NCBI GenBank assembly: GCA_014529385.2 | Contig: CM043958.1 | Coordinates: 144,940,234-145,004,233, forward strand | Direction: 5' to 3' | Origin: Adiantum capillus-veneris | Taxonomy: Eukaryota; Streptophyta; Polypodiopsida; Polypodiales; Pteridaceae | Length of the DNA stretch: 64,000 nt | Part shown: positions 12,221 through 26,560 of the stretch, one piece after another | Position numbering within the stretch: position 1 is the first letter of the stretch | Layout: each line of letters starts with the position of its first letter | Made by a program: the position numbers and the translations under genes | Notes under the pieces: generated by a model | The model's input: only the letters and a program-made list of their open reading frames with translations | Databases searched by the model: none | What the model was told of the DNA's origin: nothing

Positions 12221-12955
12221 ATGAGGACAAGAAATCAATTAAAAAACGATGGTGTTGTAGATGAAGTTTATGCTACTACTTCGCAAGAAGTCCCTTCGCG
12301 ATGCACTCAAGAGAGCAAACAATTGCAAGCCATAAGCTCTCTAGATCGGATTATGTCCATCATAACCGGTGTGGATGGAACAACACAATCAAGTGGAGAA
12401 TCGAGCCATCGTGTGGAAACTGCTACCACAATAGAAGACACAGAAAATGAAGCGTTTGGAAATGTGATCGACAAGCATATTTCTTTGGGTTGGGTGGATT
12501 CTCATAGAGCTCCCAATGATGGCAAACTTCCGCTCTTACCTCTATGTTGAATTATTTCAAACCCCGCCATCCGCACGCATGATGACCATGTGGTGGATTT
12601 TCAACTCTCCATTGCAAATAAAAGCTACCAACCAACCATGGCAAGATTTATTGTAAGTGAGCGGGTTCTTGGGGATGATCATAAGCAATTCTCTCGTTGT
12701 GGTCACAATTTGAGAGATCTTACGATGTCATATGACTTGGACGAGGAGCTTCGTCTAATCCCCGAGCTTAGTCACATGGGCGAGAGGTACTTTATGGTTT
12801 GGAATGAAAATCATAGATTGGAGGCATGGATGTGGTGGATGAACGAGAACAACATCCCTATCCAACAACCTTCATTGGTTAGATTTGCCTTTGACATATT
12901 TGAATTATTACAAGTATGGAGTGCTTTGGTCAACTTTAACGGCATTTTTGAGTGA
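12221..12955 (+). pseudogene. Unknown gene, two ORFs (12221-12550 and 12590-12955)
   Basis: The first ORF (109 codons) is polar, Ser/Thr-rich and probably disordered. The second (121 codons) looks globular, with SELSHMGERYFMVWNENHR-type composition, Trp-rich near residues 65-90, and ends in a hydrophobic stretch. They are in different frames separated by 39 bases, so an indel or short intron may join them. I recognise no domain. ATG at 12221 is the first in-frame start after the pyrimidine-rich leader. It may be a retroelement gag-type ORF, but no zinc knuckle or pol follows. Confidence 0.3.
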
Positions 12956-15900
12956 AAAAGAATAAATGAACCGAGATCTACATTTCATAGCAACATAATG
13001 GTCAACTTTGAACTAGAGTATATAGCAAGTTCATAGAATAAGAACACTTAGATTGGGCAGCTTGAATACTTTGGCCATAATACAACTATGTAGTACAACA
13101 AAAGTGGGCTATTGTAGGTCAATTCTAGATAGATATGGAGTGTTATGAGGGATACATTTTCACTCCCATAGCATTGGGAGTGTGGCGCTCACATCAGACC
13201 CAATTGAGCCGCATTGGTTGTTTATGGTTTAGGTTGCACCGTGCAATAGACAAGTGTTTGAAGACGTGGAAGTGGAAGACATTCAAGACAATGAAGAATG
13301 GTTGTGACATGCAACCCTTGAGGAAGTGACATCATTCAACCCAGAGAAGAAAATGGTGAGGATGTTCAGGAACATGTAGATGTAGGTGGTACAGACGACT
13401 TGGAAGGGGATCAAGCGGATCCAAGTCAACTTCACTTTTTTGATAAAAACTTGGAATAGAGCTAGAGATTGGTATGTTTGGAGCCTTAGATCTTTAGGAA
13501 GATGATAGATTATTGATATCATCATTTTATAGCCAATTATCAAGCAGAAAATCATTTTCTTGTAACTCCGAAGTGCACTATTTTATATTGGTTACCAAAT
13601 CATCAAGTTACCTAGAAATGTAGACTCCAAGTATATTATGTGCTTTTATCGAGGTACGCTACATTTTCTTTGGATTTCCGAATCATTAAGAAACCTAATA
13701 GTGTTTTTCTCCAAGTGTACTATGTGTTCTAGTCTAGGTGCACTGCATTATTTTTGGGTTATATGGCCTATTGTGAAGCTTAGTCCATTGGTATTGTGTA
13801 TGTCTACTGTATTTTGATTTTTCAATAGAAATGACTACCACTAATTTTCTTTTATGCTTAATTTTGGCTTGCAATGTTTCTCCTGTATATGAATCTAGAA
13901 GATGCTTTCACGTTATCAACAATGCTTCCCTTGAATTCACCATATAGATTGAGTAGTCTAGTAGATTTGTAAGCCAAGTTGTCTACAAGTAGCAGTAGAT
14001 GGCTATGACATTTTGGCAAATTCAAAGCACAACCCTTGTTGGTTCGTCTACATTCATTACCCCTTGGTCCATCTACATGTGTGACCCATTTGGTCCTTCT
14101 ATATCCACAACCCCTTTGGTCCTTCCCCTTCTTTTACCCCCATTGGCACTTTGTCTTAGGGGCACACCCCTACGTCGACTCCACCCAAGTCATCACCTTC
14201 ATGGTCATCTATGTCAAGAAAGTTGAGACATCGGTGGACACCCTCCTATAGTAGCGGCAACACATAGGAGGAGGATATCTCCTTTGATGCCTATATGCTC
14301 GAGCATGCCTGCCTGGCCACATTATCTTCCATGATCACACCTTGAAACATACATTAGTACACCTTGGGGGGCACATGACCATGACCCCTCCAAGTTGTGT
14401 AGAGTCGTAGATGGGACACCATTCCTTGATGCACTTGGAAAGTCTATGAAGAGGCGTATTTGAGGACTTTATAGCTTATAGTTTGGTTACATCATCTTAG
14501 ATATGGTGGGCACATTAGGAAACAAAGGCAAAAATTTATCACCAATGCCATTCTTGCAGCCAAGGGAAATCCAATTTTGATCTCTCTTTGGATTCAATAG
14601 TCCTCTTAGGACTACATGGTACATCATTTCTCATGTTGGTGTTTAACCCAAATGGTTGGATGCTTGTTACTAACCATCTACTAACTCACTTATTCTTTAC
14701 TTGAGTATAGAATAAGAAGTGATAAAGGATAACTCACTCTCGATGCTTCACCCACTCTGTGCTCTCCACCCTCGCATAGCACTACACTCATGAATCCATG
14801 CACATGCACTCTTTCAGTGTGTCGTATCAAAGCAAAAGGTTGCGGTGCTACTCCTCTCCCAGTGTTTCCCTCTTCCAGATAGCTTTACATTGGCTATATG
14901 GATAACGGATCAAAGCTCCAAGCACAAGGGGAGAGAGATTGAGCTTGTTGTGAGCTCAAATAGAGAGGTAAGCACGTCGCTCAGTTTAGGAAAGATTGAT
15001 AGCAGGTCACTATTTTGCTCATGAATTGAGCTAGAAAACTCAGATTCAAATTTTTATTTAACAAAAAAAAAAGCTCTACAACTTTGCAGAAGAGCGCATT
15101 AGTTGATTTAGAGTGCAGCTATGTTTGAAATAAAAAACGTAGAGGTTGCTTTCTCAAGATAGATTGTGTATTTAAGCTAAGAGAGATAAAGATAGCTCCA
15201 TCTCAACTTCAATATTGAAGGCCTCAAGGACAGACATAGTGGAGGAGTGAGACAGAGATAGAGAGGATCGGGCTCTCTCCGGATTGGACTCTAGGACACT
15301 GTTGGCATCAGTGACTTTGACATAAAGAGAGTGTAGCTGTACGGTTGCAACTACACATAAAGAGAGCGAGCATAGCTCTCTGGCCTCATTACAAGTTAGA
15401 GACAAAGATAGGGACATATATGTACATGCTTTATTGGCGCACAGTTGTCTCTTGGCTTCAGAGAGATTTGGTAATTCCATATGCATTTTAGGCATGATGT
15501 ATACAGTTGTGGTTTTCTTTTGAGATTTCCATCTCCATATCTTTAGATTTCTTGTTTTCTTACACTCATAGGGTATACAATAGATTGACAGAGGTTTTTA
15601 CATCATCTTAGTTCTAGTGGGAGTTCTATGCACATGGTTCTTTGTGTGTGATAGCATAGGTTTGATGATGTGAGCTCTTTTAAGAGCATTATGTTTGCAA
15701 GGATCTGTTTTTTCTTGTCTACCTATCGATACTTGTTTATGCACATGTCCTGCATCTTGCAATGACATGTATGACTCATGTACATTGTGTTGCAGATATT
15801 GCCTATGCACACCATTGTACAACCTATTTTGGCTTGATTTGGTAGTCACCCATAGCCATTTTTGAGACTCGGTCCGGAAAAGCCCTTTCTAAGACTACGT

Positions 15901-16200
15901 CTTTTCATTGAGTCTATTGAATCTTTGGAGGACTCTGCATGACATTTTATTGAGTTGGGATCTTCTCATATGCATGAGACACCTTCAATGATAGTTGATG
16001 GAGGCATATGACATGTATAGAGGTGTGTAGGTGCTTATGACACCTAGTTTGTAGTCTTTTGATAGTGTTTTTTTAGCGCTATATGTGATTTGATACCATA
16101 TTAGCACTTTATTATGGTTAATGTGTTGAGTTTCTTGTTTTGGTTTTGAGAATTTGATCTATGTACAAAAGATTTCCACATAAAGTTTGCCATAAATCCT
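12956..16200. other. No convincing gene; decayed repeats
   Basis: Only short chance frames. Two diverged copies of a block about 105 bases long (AAATCATCAAGTTACCTAG-like start) lie near 13598-13680 and 13679-13770. 14000-14250 is C-rich and 15000-16200 is ordinary intergenic sequence. An LTR for the copia start at 16.2 kb should lie in 14.6-16.2 kb, but I could not define its ends. Confidence 0.4.
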
Positions 16201-16213
16201 TAGTCTCACTCTC

Positions 16214-16399
16214 TTGCATTTTCTCCTGTTAGTTATGGCTAAATCTTTTGAGAAAGGAGGGTATTATATCAAGAAGTTTGATGGTACAAACTTCAGGATA
16301 TGGAAGCAGCAAATGCTTGATGTCTTGGTCAAGAAGGGTTTCCTATTTTTATTCATTGTGAAAGATCTCAAAGATCCACTCGACAAGTCACAACCTTAA
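16214..16399 (+). pseudogene. Ty1/copia gag, N-terminal fragment
   Basis: The translated start carries YYIKKFDGTNFRIWKQQM followed by a Leu/Val-rich segment, the usual beginning of a plant copia gag (the FDGTNF-x2-WK motif). The likely start is the ATG of MAKSF at 16234. The frame ends after about 55 residues, where a GT/GA microsatellite block begins, so zinc knuckle, protease, integrase and RT are all missing. Confidence 0.65.
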
Positions 16400-16403
16400 A
16401 ACT

Positions 16404-16526
16404 TTGTGTGCATGTGTGTGTGTGTGTGAGTGAGGGGGAGAGAGGGGGAGGGGGGGGGGAGAAGAGAAATTTTATTGATCCAAATAGATATCAAAGATCT
16501 ACTCAACAAATCTTGATCTCAAGATT

Positions 16527-16561
<35 letters not shown>
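16404..16561 (-). repeat. Microsatellite-flanked conserved block, copy 1
   Basis: On the plus strand: (GT)n, (GA)n, G-run, then a conserved core of about 75 bases beginning GAGAAGAGAAATTTTATTG (16460-16530), then (GA)n. Read on the minus strand the core contains AATAAAATTTCTC followed by C-, CT- and CA-tracts, like the 3' end of a non-LTR element with a simple-sequence tail. A nearly identical core is at 19060-19131. Confidence 0.7.
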
Positions 16562-16565
<4 letters not shown>

Positions 16566-18850
16566 GAGACGAGTTTTATGAGGTAATTTAGCCCCGAAGT
16601 GAGCCAAATGTCCTTGTTTTTTGACTTTACAGAGTTTGGCATTAATTGCCGCTATTTTTTCAGGGTCAGTGACAATACTCATGCGTGTAGTCAATCTATA
16701 CTTTGGAGTCACGTGTTACAAAACAAGATGTTAGTAAGTTCTACACATCCCAATACAATGTTGTAGCACCTATAGAGTAGTAGGTATGAGAGGTACAATC
16801 CTAAAGCGAAGAAATATATAGTAGGAACATTTGGTGGTGTCAAATATCATCCCCAACTAGGAGACAAGTCACAAGGCCCATACCCTAATGTAGTGACCAA
16901 CTACTTATAGTACCATGGGTAGCTGATTGCCATTATCAACTGTAATCCATACCTTTACAACAATACCCTCCACCGTATTTAGCCATGGTTAAAGCCCAAC
17001 CCCCAACCAAATATTTAACAATGTACACCCAAGTAGACCAGTAATACACATGATTACTACTCTAAGCCAGCTGCGACCTAATTTGAGCAAGAAGGGACAA
17101 CTCCAGGCCAAAGTTCTAAATATATACGGCCAACATGAGTAGCTATCAAAGGGAGCTCAGTCCTCATGCATCAAGGTTCTAATAAAGCAAGACTAGTGAG
17201 CTCATAATCAACCAAAAATCCCCAACCAAGAGCGGTCAATATTGACCAATTTTTTCAAGAGACCCCCATACTCAGCCCGTCATCAACAATATTAGAGAAA
17301 GCGTAGTGAGCACGGCATCCAACCCAGAAACATACCCATAGCGGAATACCAAATGCATCATCTATTCAGAACACAAAAACTAACAGGTAACGATATTCAA
17401 ATCTCTAGAGGGTCGACAACATCAAGTATTTTTCCTTCCCTAAGTGTTCATGACAACACTCATCATATCTTAACTTAAACAAAGGCCCAAGGTAACAGCT
17501 TCCAATATTGCAAGAGGAAACCTTATTAAAAAATCAAGCCCAAAACTTTAAAAAAAACCAAGCCTCTGGTTGGTGCCAACTATGCCAGGCCGAAATTACA
17601 CACCAAACAAGTAGGTCCACATTCCCAAATGGTTTCCATCACCAAGTGTTATGAAGAACATCACCCTTATTATTAAGCTTATAAGGCACCAAACTCCCAA
17701 CATAATAGGCTGCAATCCCCCACTTATGTTAAAACTACCCACGCCAAGGATAGGACCGATTATGTGCAATGACAGAAAACCTTGTATTTATGAAAGGGAC
17801 ACACAACCAAGGCCGTGGACACAACTTTGACCCTTAATGTTTTAACAAACAAATGAAAGCCTTCTTACAGGAGCATAAACCGACCAAGACATTTACATAA
17901 AAAGCTCAGCATAAATGACATTACAAATTGAGTATGAGGAATAGCACCTTAGCTTTAATTTAATCACACCTTACCATTTGGACAACACTGAATATTGGAA
18001 AGAATTACCATGAGTTTCCATACATGTCCTCTATGTGCATGAGAAACCAATCATAGAAAAACACCATCATACTACCGGACAGGAATCCATTTTAATGCCA
18101 ATCATTCACCTTAGATTGAGTCGGACCAGCCAGGTCCACAATGGCCTACTTCTCCTTGCCCTTTGCCATAGATCAATACTTAACAGTACCAACTAGTAGG
18201 CTAGGTCATAAAAAGTGCTACTATGCAGATAAATACACCAAGAACACACGCATATACTACCAATGCTAAGTGAGCTAGAAAAGCTCACCTTTTATAGGGC
18301 TTAGGAGTAGGTAACATCTTCTTCATGGTAGTAAAGCGGGCCCATCCACAGTAGGTTTACAGGAGCATTAGTCTGCCGCCAGGTACAGAGGCAAATGGGG
18401 GGGAGAGAGAGAAAAAGAGGGGTTATGGAGCAAGTGGCAGCCAACCGCCAGCACAGAACAACAGGCCCCTACACTAGATGTGGAGTTAAACCACATAGCC
18501 TATACACAGAAGGGAGAGAGCACGCAAGAGAGAAAGAGGAATTAGGAGGGAGCCACCATGGTTTTGCAAAAAAGGCCAAGTAATGCAGAGTCATGAAAAC
18601 CGCCGCACCCACATACCCTCAATAAACTACAAGGTTAGGTATCGGTACGGTCCCACCTTAGTCAATACAAGCCCTTATTTCAAAGCTTAACATAGCACGG
18701 AAAAAGGTCTCCCAAAAATTTACAAGGTAAAGATACCATAAGGTCCTCAAATTTCTTTTTAAACTCGAGCTGGTAGTACACCCAAGGCACCCCCGGCTAA
18801 TAGTCCCAGCAAAATAAAAATTAAGGAAATTTCAATCATGCCAGAACTAG
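16562..18850. other. No gene seen between the two repeat blocks
   Basis: About 2.3 kb of mixed composition with no frame above 62 codons except low-complexity ones near 18395-18583. No recognisable transposon protein on either strand. Confidence 0.45.
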
Positions 18851-18860
18851 CCATAAGAGT

Positions 18861-19211
<351 letters not shown>

Positions 19212-19331
19212 TTCATCTTCCTAGAGTGATTACAAATACTACATTCCACCCTCTACACTAGTGTGCATATGCACACAAGTGGAGAGTGTGTGAGTGTGCA
19301 TATGCACACTCTCACACACCTACGAATATGG

Positions 19332-21247
<1,916 letters not shown>

Positions 21248-22310
21248 TTTAGTGACCCCACGGAGGAGGGCTTCTTGGAAACCTCTAGTTTACAATGCTG
21301 AAGACAACGCACATAATGAACCATGGACAAATGGATGAAAGAATTCTCTAACTGGGGAATGGAGGAGGAGGAGGAGACTAGAGAAGCATTGACCGCCTTC
21401 ATCGAAGTGCTGCTCCCATAATACACCTTCGTAAATATCCAAGAGGTAAATTCCCCATCTCGTATTGCTCGTGCTAGCCGCAAATCGAGAGCATCAAGTG
21501 GGAGGGCTACGAAATGTCATCACTGTTGTCAACCAAAGCATTCTGTCAATGAGTGCTGACAGAGAAAGTGAAGAAAGAACGGTGAGTTTTTCTTTTGAGA
21601 ACCACAACAGTCTCACGACAGTCAGATTTTGTGTAGCACCAAGTGTTTTCTCTCTAATGGTCCGAGAAGAGTCGTCAACTACATCAACCACAAAGTCTAA
21701 GCCAGAAAGCCTAAAGCATTTCGTGGACGCAAGTGGGCCTACACTCTCTCTAGGCCTGGAGAGTTCAAATGAAGTTCGGCCACCCAAGCGTCGCCGCCGC
21801 ATACAAAATCGAAAGCTGATTGAGGTAGACTCTTCTCACCCAGTCTATTTTGAACCTAATGTGGAGGATTGTGTGGACTTCTACAAGAGGTAGAGGCATG
21901 TGGTGAAGGTGTCACCTCGTCAACACCTGAGGTACGCAACCCTAGTGGTCAAATCCTTGCCCTACACCCGACATGGATAATAACAATAGGCCAGAAGTAT
22001 TTCCTTTCTGTTTCTTGCAACACATGCATGTAAACGTATATATTGATAGCAAGATATTCTACTAGCAAAAGATTGTTTTCTTATCCGGAGCAAAAATGCT
22101 TGATGAAATCTTGAGATCTCCAAATCCCCTCATCTTATCCCTCCTGGATTACTACCACTCTTTTGATGTGAGCATCTTTATTCTGTTCTAGCTTTGCAAT
22201 CCATTTTTATCATATTTTAAATCTATCCACCCACCCGCCTATGAGCTGTTAATGTCATTAATGTTATTATAAAAATAAAAATAGAAATAACAGTTTGTAA
22301 TTTCCTGAGT
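21248..22310 (+). other. Leader between 5' LTR and gag, with two unexplained ORFs
   Basis: Just after the LTR, AGTGACCCCACGGAGGA (about 21251-21267) loosely resembles the tRNA-Arg-type primer site used by Tat/Ogre elements. The frame starting at ATG 21323 has one TAA near 21418 and ends at 21559 with CHHCCQPKHSVNEC, a Cys-x2-Cys-x4-His-x4-Cys arrangement. A different frame, 21465-21893 (142 codons), ends in a basic RRRRIQNRK-type segment that could be a nuclear localisation signal. Neither resembles gag or pol. Tat elements sometimes carry extra ORFs here; captured host exons are another possibility. Confidence 0.4.
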
Positions 22311-22317
22311 TACTACC

Positions 22318-23327
22318 ATGGCAAGTGTTTCTTTTCCCACATTCAGTGGAAAGAAGGGAGAAGACATCACCACCAATTTTTTGGATGACTTCGACATCGC
22401 TTGTGTGGTTTCCAACAAGGATGACGACGCCTCACGGCTACAAAATTTTCCTCTACTGATGAAAGTAGAGGCCAAGTCTTGGTACAATGCTTTGCCCCAA
22501 GCTACCAAGAATGCATGGATGTACTACATGTTGCCTTTGTGAAAAGGTTTGGTGGAGGCACAACCTCAGAAAAGTTATGGCAGCTGCTGTTGATGGAGTT
22601 AAAGCAGGGAACTCTGCTAGAGTATGCCACTACAAATCCAAGTTTGTGGATTTGTGGAGGGATGGGTTGCCTCACTGGAGGAAGGTGAAGGATCCCCTAA
22701 TTTCTTGAAGAAGGACCATTTCATTGCTGGCCTGTGGTTGCCGCTTAAGGAGAAGGTGAAGGGGAGGTTCCCTGCAACGTATGAGTTGGCAGTGAAAGTA
22801 TCCCGTCTTAAAGACAAGAATCTGTGCATGCAAGCAAAAGTCAACGAGTCAGAGGAATCGATCTCAGTCCGACTAACCCCAGTGACTGCAACAACCATTC
22901 ATAGAACCCAACCACAGGAGGCATCAGAAGAGCAGCAAGACCTGTTGAGTCGCATCACTACTCAGCTTGAAAGTTTATCCGTGCATCTGGTGCAGCAAGG
23001 GCATGCACCTGTCAAAAATCCAGAGCAAGGGAGAGGACAACGAAGGCAAAACCAAGAGTACCACTGCTATAATTGCGGGGAAGACGGCCATGGCATGTAT
23101 TACTACCCACATCAGAGAAGGAAGAACTTCAATAGAGGAGGAAGACAGAATCCAAGGAAGAACTTCAATAGAGGAGGACGACAGAATCAGACCTCTCTAC
23201 CAAGGGCAAGACCACTACCACCCAGGCAACCAGGGCTGATTCCACCGGTCCAAACCTTTGACCACCTGTACAACAACCACCACCACAACCTCTCATTCCA
23301 CCGCTACCTCCACCACCTGCTATAAAC
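22318..23327 (+). pseudogene. gag of the Tat-like element
   Basis: The start ATG at 22318 gives SFPTFSGKKGEDITTNFL, the usual gypsy gag opening. After frameshifts near 22530 and 22640 the capsid domain continues (HFIAGLWLPLKEKVKGRF near 22715-22775). A zinc knuckle at about 23071-23115 reads CYNCGEDGHGMYYYPH: Cys-x2-Cys-x4-His is kept, but the last Cys is Tyr. A repeated RKNFNRGGRQN box follows (23125-23185). It packages element RNA in a functional copy; this one is frameshifted. Confidence 0.8.
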
Positions 23328-23650
23328 CAAGCGGTGAGTGTTATTAGCCTGGAAGCTAAAGGGAAAGCAAAGGTAGAAGAACCAGTCTGAGAGAAGAACA
23401 AAGGAAAAGGAAAGGTAGAAGAAGTGGATGCCAGGAAGTGAAGTGTGCCAGGCACGAAGAAGCCTCTCAAAGGGAAGAGAAAATGAAAGGAAAAGGCGAG
23501 TCTAGCAAGCAGGCATCTAAGCCTTGGCGGAAGATCGACATCGTGGATTTTTCACTGGGTGAGTATGCTAAACCATATGACTTAGTTCAGGATGTGTTGA
23601 TGTAGGGCCCAAAGATAACTTGGCCCCAATTACTCCATCTTGCACCAAGG

Positions 23651-23836
23651 ATGAGGAGACAATGGACGAAGATGGTAAGTACAAGAAGATCAAGACCAAG
23701 GATAACTGGGGCTATCTGTGGGAGGGACCTTGATGACATCCTACCAACCATGGACGCTCACATTAAGGGGCAACGTATCTCAAATGTCTACATAGATGGT
23801 GGCGCACATATATGTGTCATGAGTGAGAAAAGGATG
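23651..23836 (+). pseudogene. Aspartic protease of the Tat-like element, 5' part
   Basis: The frame contains RISNVYIDGGAHICVMSEKR. IDGGA occupies the position of the retropepsin D-T/S-G active site, in the variant typical of this lineage. The reading frame is cut at 23836 by the transposon TIR. The rest of the domain resumes in phase at 33445. Confidence 0.8.
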
Positions 23837-23870
23837 TGGGTATAAGCATGTTAACTTGTCATGCTTTTTG
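23837..23870 (+). repeat. Left terminal inverted repeat
   Basis: 34 bases identical to the reverse complement of 33411-33444. Weaker similarity continues inward (TGCTAGT then AACAAGCAT against TGCTAGT then TTAGCAT). Just inside, AACTTGTAAGCATAATGAGA is tandemly duplicated (about 23899-23947). Confidence 0.9.
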
Positions 23871-24287
23871 TGCTAGTTATCATGTGGCAACAAGCATATC
23901 TTGTAAGCATAATGAGAGCGTAACTTGTAAGCATAATGAGAGTGTAACTGTTCAAACGTGTGGGACTCCATCGAATATTTCAAAATAGGGAGACCACCCT
24001 GAATCCACTTTCCTGACCATTTACGTAGTGTTACTATGAGGGGAGTGGGGCAGTCAAAATGCGTGGAGAGAAGCGGAGTGGGCTAGTCAACATGCATGGA
24101 GAGAAGCGGGACGCAGGGGCCAGAGGTAAGAGGGGCACAGAGGCCAGAGGTAAGAGAGAACCAAAAACAAAGTCGACCCCTGAACTTTCTGTTGCTTCTT
24201 CTCCGCCCCGAAAAAGGGTGAAGCTCTCTGATTCCCCAGCATCCCCAATGGCAAAGACCTTGCATACAAATGGGAAGGATGACTCGG

Positions 24288-24292
<5 letters not shown>

Positions 24293-24348
<56 letters not shown>
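24293..24348 (+). repeat. (CT)n microsatellite in 5' part of passenger gene
   Basis: About 28 CT units directly after a possible splice donor (GG|GTACTC at 24288), so probably intronic. Confidence 0.9.
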
Positions 24349-24350
<2 letters not shown>

Positions 24351-25665
24351 CTCATTATGATTTGCGAGGATAGTAGCTGGTGCTGTCTTGGCTGGAGAGT
24401 TGTCCCTTGATGTCGGCTTTAGCAGTAGGACATCTTGTGAATAGTCACTTGAAATACAATCGCTCAAGTCGAAGTATGGCTCAAGAAGCACAAACCAGTG
24501 TTTGATTTAAACCTTGACATTGGAAGGAACTGCTCAATACTGCACTTTCCTACTGCTAATCTTGTGACATTGGGGGTGTGCAAGCCGATGGAAAGCTCCA
24601 AAGTTTACAGTCCCAGTACAGAGCAAGTTCTGTATTATAGCACAAGAGTTCAATGATGTTCATGGCCTCTCCCTGGTTGGTGCCAACCCCAAACTAGTGA
24701 GGTGGGATCAGATCAGTGATGTGGAGTGGTTCAGTGTTTTCAGAGAGTCAAAGAATCGTAGTCACTATCGCATTAAATGCAGTTGTTTGCGTACTGATAT
24801 GTTCGACCAGGTGATGCAGTTGCATTACAAGGTGTACCAGAAGCCCCCAACAAACATGGAGATCAACTCTGCCTCTGAAATTCTCAGCAAACAACTGCAA
24901 GATGCTAAAGAACATCTTCTAACTGCAAAATCAGACTTTGAAGCTGCGAGGGTTGTCCAAGCAAGCAATGCTAGGGTCACCCCAATTGTGCTTGCTATGA
25001 GACAAAAGCTTCACGACGCTGAAAATGAATTACAGAAATTACTACAGAGCGACAGCGTGGATGCAAAGAGGGAAATAGAGTGTAAAGTAAAAATAGAGAC
25101 ATTTAAAGAGACATTGGAAGGTTTGGCATTTCCTGATAGTGAGGAAACTCTTGCTGCTAACTCAACTTGTCAGCGTGTAAGTGCGTGACTTTTATGCTTC
25201 TACCGTATGATTGGAATATGTGCACAACAAACCTATGTACTTACCATGCTCCTCTTTTTTTTGGTGTGCAGATTAATGTGGAGGTTATGGAAGCAAAAGT
25301 GAATGCATGTGAAGGTCAACTGCAGCTCCTAATGCACATGAGAAAGATGCTACAGGGCTCCTCCATTCCCACTGCCCTGTGTAATATGGCTATGGGCACT
25401 TTTATAGAAAGTATAGAAGGGGTATGTGATGGGACGATGATCAACCCGTGCAGTGGCTGCAGTTTGCCACTTGAAGAAAAGGGAATCTCCGCCACGGTCA
25501 AGATGCCCTGTGGGGATAGCTACCACTTTCTCTGCTTTGCAGCTGCATGCTCCTTGTCGACAAAATGTAGAGCTGTGACCTGCCAGCAAAGGATACCACA
25601 AGAATGGTGTTGGAAACCCACAGGGCAAAGACATCCAATCACACCAACATCTGGTAAGATTGTAC

Positions 25666-26560
25666 AGGGTGTGCTAATTAGCATACCCAGTGTGTTAATT
25701 AGAATATTTAGTGTGTTAACTGGATATGCTAATTAGCATACTGGATATGCTAATTAGCATACTGGGTATGCTAATCAGCATACCCAGTAAATTAGCATAT
25801 CTTGTATGCTAATTAGCATACCCAGTGAGAATATTGAGTGTGCTAACTGGATATGCTAATTAGCATACCTTGTGCTCAGTGAACAGATTAGAGTAAGTTT
25901 GGCATATTAGCATATCTAGTAAGTTAACTACCATATCCAAATGCTAACTAGCAAAATGTATATGCTGATTAGCATATTGGGTATGCTGATTAGCGTACTG
26001 GGTATGTTGATTAGCATACTGGATATGCTAAGTAGCATACTGAGTATGCTAATTAGCATAGTGGCAATGCTCATTAGCATACTGGGTATGCTAATTTACG
26101 TACTGAGTATGCTGATTAGCATACTGGATATGCTTATTAGCATATTGGATATGCTAAATAGCATACTGGGTATGCTAATTAGCATACTGGGAATACTAAA
26201 TAGCATACTGGGTATGCTAATTAGCATACTGAAGACAGTCCTTGTATGCTAGCTACCAGCAGTCCCAGTATGCTAATTAGCATATCCAGTATGCTCATTA
26301 GTATACCCAGTATGCTAATTAGCATATCTTGTATGCTAATTAGCATACTTGTGCTCAGTGTACAGACTAGAGTAAGTTTGTCATAATGGAAAATCTAGTA
26401 ACTAAGCTACCATCTCCAGATGCAAACTAGCATATTGGATATGCTAGTTAGCATATCAGAAATTCGAATTAGCATACTAGGCTTGTCAGCATAATGGATT
26501 CAAATGTATGCCAGGCCGCACACATAGTCACAGCATATCAAACATTTTCTAGCATACATG
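25666..26560 (+). repeat. Intronic palindromic array, TGCTAATTAGCA type
   Basis: Dozens of imperfect units of about 20-22 bp, each centred on TATGCTAATTAGCATA and joined by CTGG or CCAGT spacers. The array fills the 947-bp intron 25654-26600 of the passenger gene. Every unit is a self-complementary hairpin site with a TAATTA core. Confidence 0.95.

Noticed and set aside
16092-16103. Antisense tRNA-iMet-like primer site (reverse complement TGGTATCAAATC)
   Set aside because: No LTR end adjoins it and the nearby copia gag is on the other strand; likely chance.
25941-26252. 103-codon Met/Leu/Ile/Ser-rich ORF resembling a membrane protein
   Set aside because: It is a translation of the palindromic TGCTAATTAGCA array inside an intron.
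25666-26560. CRISPR-like array
   Set aside because: Units are palindromes without unique spacers of uniform length, in plant-type nuclear DNA. It is a satellite-like array.
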